This document shows positions 6,375 through 8,037 of a stretch of 8,037 bases of DNA, one piece after another; within the stretch, counting starts at the first letter, position 1, and each line of letters opens with the position of its first letter. The position numbers and the translations under genes were made by a program. Location of the stretch: contig JAGXIS010000067.1 in the NCBI GenBank assembly GCA_024635465.1, forward strand, positions 1 through 8,037. The letters run 5' to 3'. Under the pieces are notes generated by a model. The model made no database searches. It was given only the letters and a program-made list of their open reading frames with translations, and was not told the origin of the DNA. Origin of the DNA: Bacteroidota bacterium. GTDB taxonomy: Bacteria; Bacteroidota; Rhodothermia; Balneolales; Balneolaceae.

Positions 6375-6969
6375 TATTTCTCCCACAGATCCCGATAAAT
6401 CCCTGACCCATCAGCAAGCTGTTGATCAATTTGTACTTTTGTGGGGAGAGATGGCATCGGCTCGGGGTATCAATAAAACAATGGCTCAGATACATGCACT
6501 TCTTTATGCTGAGAGTCAGCCGCTTGATACGGATACTATTATGAAACAACTGAGTATCAGCCGGGGAAATGCGAATATGAATCTCCGAAATCTGTTACAG
6601 TGGCAGCTCATTCAAAAAGTGCATTTTAAGGGGAAGAGAAAGGATTTTTATACAGCAGAACAGGATGTATGGAATATTGTTACCATCATTGTTAAAGAGA
6701 GACATCAACGCGAAATTGATCCCATTAAAGAGAGCTTGTCAGAAACTCTGGAGCTCTTTGAACAGAATAGAAAAGTGCTTCCGGATGAGATTGCATTCAA
6801 AGAGAGAATAGAAGAGTTCATCGACTTTTTAGAAATGTTTGATCGATTTACAAAGGCTTTACTGCCTTATATCAATAAAAAAAATCTCACTTTCTTAAAA
6901 CATCTTGTAAAAATAGCCGAAGCTCACCAATCGCTTAAAGGAAATAAAACATCGACCGATAATGAGTAA
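6361..6969 (+). CDS. GbsR/MarR-family winged-helix transcriptional regulator
   Basis: This 202-residue DNA-binding protein resembles the GbsR branch of MarR-like regulators. FVLLWGEMASARGINKTMAQ (24-43) and IHALLYAESQPLDTDTIM (44-61) form the N-terminal helices. LSISRGNANMNLRNLLQW (64-81) is the recognition helix region with the family-typical SRGN-x-N-x-N-L-R-x-L pattern, and VHFKGKRKDFYTAE (87-100) is the wing. The C-terminal half (from VWNIVTIIVKERHQREIDP) is helical and probably dimerises. GbsR in Bacillus senses choline and represses glycine betaine genes. No osmolyte genes lie nearby here, so the ligand and targets are unknown. The gene begins 14 nt inside the FmdB-like gene and ends 8 nt inside yraN, which suggests it is co-transcribed with both; autoregulation of this cluster is plausible. 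Confidence 0.93.
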   Translation: MTQNNISPTDPDKSLTHQQAVDQFVLLWGEMASARGINKTMAQIHALLYAESQPLDTDTIMKQLSISRGNANMNLRNLLQWQLIQKVHFKGKRKDFYTAEQDVWNIVTIIVKERHQREIDPIKESLSETLELFEQNRKVLPDEIAFKERIEEFIDFLEMFDRFTKALLPYINKKNLTFLKHLVKIAEAHQSLKGNKTSTDNE

Positions 6970-7336
6970 ATCCAATAAAAAAACGACCCGGGAGCGAGGG
7001 TTAGAAGGAGAAGATTTAGCTTGTGCTTACCTGGAAGCTAAGGATTGGATTGTACTTGATAGAAATTACTTTTTCCAGAAAGCTGAAGTTGATATCGTAG
7101 CTACAGATCGTAATTATATCATTTTTATTGAGGTTAAAATGAGATCCGGTACCTATTTCGGATATCCTGAGGAGCATGTGACTCCGGCAAAAGAAAAAAA
7201 CATCAAAAAAGCGGCCGAGGCCTGGATCTATGAGCGGAAAATGGAGACGGCAGTTGTCCGATTTGATGTAATCTCCATTGTTCAGAAAGGGAATGAAGCT
7301 CCTGAAATTACACATTTTGAAGATGCGTTCAGATAA
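6962..7336 (+). CDS. yraN: YraN family (UPF0102) nuclease-fold protein
   Basis: The 124-residue protein has the UPF0102/YraN pattern: ERGLEGEDLACAYLEAKDW (11-29) with the G-x-x-GE element at Gly13-Glu17, RNYFFQKAEVDIVA (34-47) with Glu42 and Asp44, IIFIEVKMRSGTYFG (53-67) with the E-x-K pair Glu57/Lys59, and VRFDVISI (99-106). The arrangement E...E-x-D...E-x-K is that of restriction-endonuclease-like and Holliday-junction-resolvase folds. Members are widespread but their role is not firmly established; a link to DNA repair or recombination is usually inferred. The ATG overlaps the preceding regulator gene by 8 nt. In many genomes yraN neighbours rnhB or rimM; that context is absent in this window. 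Confidence 0.95.
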   Translation: MSKSNKKTTRERGLEGEDLACAYLEAKDWIVLDRNYFFQKAEVDIVATDRNYIIFIEVKMRSGTYFGYPEEHVTPAKEKNIKKAAEAWIYERKMETAVVRFDVISIVQKGNEAPEITHFEDAFR

Positions 7337-7421
7337 ATAAATCACTGGATTTTATTAAGATCCCGGGATTTTGTATCTCTCTAGAACTCTTATCAAAAAT
7401 CAAATCATCAAAGTACAGAAA

Positions 7422-8037
7422 ATGTCTTCCAGCTCATTCACATTTACCTTTTTTGATTATTTGAGAAGTATTCTCTCCATCATCTCTTTTTTTCTGCTAC
7501 TTCTACTTTTTACGCCATTAATACTGTTCTTGCTACTTATATCTTTCGGAAAATTAACCAATTTAATTTTGGAACAGATTGCCGGTCCAATCGCCAGAAT
7601 ATCACTTTGGATTGCAGGTATTCGTTTTCAGGTTAAAACATATTCAGACTCACTTCCAGATCAGGCCGTCTATATTATTAATCACGCATCCACACTGGAT
7701 GTTCTCACGATTTTAGCCCTTGGCTTACCACGTGTACGATTTGTTGCCAAGTGGCAGTTTCAATATAACCCTCTCTTTTTATTATTGGGTAGACTTACCG
7801 GGCAGGTATTTATTCGGAGAGAGAAATCTGATAAAGCAGTTGACACACTGAAAAAAAATGTGGCCAGAATAAAACGGGATAAATTATCTCTATTAATGTC
7901 TCCGGAAGGCTCCAGAAAACATGATGGGGTTATCGGCCCCTTCAAAAAAGGGCCTTTTCATATGGCTTTAGAACTTGATTATCCTATAATTCCCATCTTT
8001 TTTGATGGTAATAGTGAATTAAGCCCCGGTGCATTTA
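7422..8037 (+). CDS. 1-acyl-sn-glycerol-3-phosphate acyltransferase (PlsC/LPLAT family), C-terminus outside window
   Basis: The frame is open for 205 codons from ATG 7422 and runs off the right edge. The N-terminus holds a long hydrophobic stretch (about residues 14-43) that would anchor the enzyme in the inner membrane. The acyltransferase blocks follow in order. NHASTLD (87-93) is block I, the NHxxxxD motif, with His88 as catalytic base and Asp93. FIRREKS (130-136) is block II. SPEGSRK (160-166) is block III, usually FPEGTRS. PIIPIF (188-193) is block IV. PlsC acylates lysophosphatidic acid at the sn-2 position to give phosphatidic acid for phospholipid synthesis; related family members acylate other lipids, so the acceptor is not certain. 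The gene starts 85 nt after yraN and may continue that transcript. No gene lies in the 7337-7421 gap. Confidence 0.93.
   Translation, partial: MSSSSFTFTFFDYLRSILSIISFFLLLLLFTPLILFLLLISFGKLTNLILEQIAGPIARISLWIAGIRFQVKTYSDSLPDQAVYIINHASTLDVLTILALGLPRVRFVAKWQFQYNPLFLLLGRLTGQVFIRREKSDKAVDTLKKNVARIKRDKLSLLMSPEGSRKHDGVIGPFKKGPFHMALELDYPIIPIFFDGNSELSPGAF

Noticed and set aside
7016..7345. 109-codon minus-strand open frame
   Set aside because: Antisense shadow of yraN, whose motifs are unambiguous.
7360..7369. Palindrome ATCCCGGGAT between yraN and the PlsC-like gene
   Set aside because: Ten bases with no loop, expected often by chance, and not in a recognisable promoter setting.

Overview
The window is an ordinary chromosomal stretch of roughly 40% GC by eye. 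It probably comes from a Bacteroidota-like member of the FCB group, with Balneolota (Balneola/Gracilimonas/Rhodohalobacter relatives) my best guess. The clues are a DUF3822-like gene directly upstream of rsmD and coaD, translation starts preceded by A-rich leaders without clear Shine-Dalgarno sequences, and the character of the proteins (DinF-type MATE pump, GbsR-type regulator, cysteine-poor FmdB-like protein). This assignment rests on recognition, not on a search.

Layout. Positions 1-1721 are on the minus strand: the N-terminal 90 codons of a SixA-type histidine phosphatase cut by the window edge, preceded by a complete MATE efflux transporter that appears to start at TTG. Divergent from the transporter, 1815-2040 holds the wreck of a thiopurine S-methyltransferase-like gene. 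Its extreme N-terminus and its C-terminal domain survive, the S-adenosylmethionine-binding middle is gone, and the two parts lie in different frames around a run of seven C. Positions 2164-4637 form a plus-strand cluster: a membrane-anchored GspG-like protein, a DUF3822/PilM-like protein, rsmD (16S rRNA m2G966 methyltransferase) and coaD (phosphopantetheine adenylyltransferase). The first three are packed with 0 or -1 nt spacing. A class I (Ib) aminotransferase stands alone at 4753-5961. Positions 6108 to the window end form a second cluster: FmdB-like small protein, GbsR/MarR-type regulator, YraN and a PlsC-type acyltransferase truncated by the edge. The first three overlap each other.

The genes are mostly housekeeping: CoA synthesis, ribosomal RNA modification, amino acid transamination and phospholipid acylation. 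I found no mobile element, CRISPR array, RNA gene or defence system. The points most worth attention are the internally deleted methyltransferase gene, the pairing of a GspG-like protein without a prepilin signal with an actin-like-fold (PilM-like) partner, and the FmdB-like protein that has lost three of its four zinc ligands. No gene-free stretch exceeds 150 bases.
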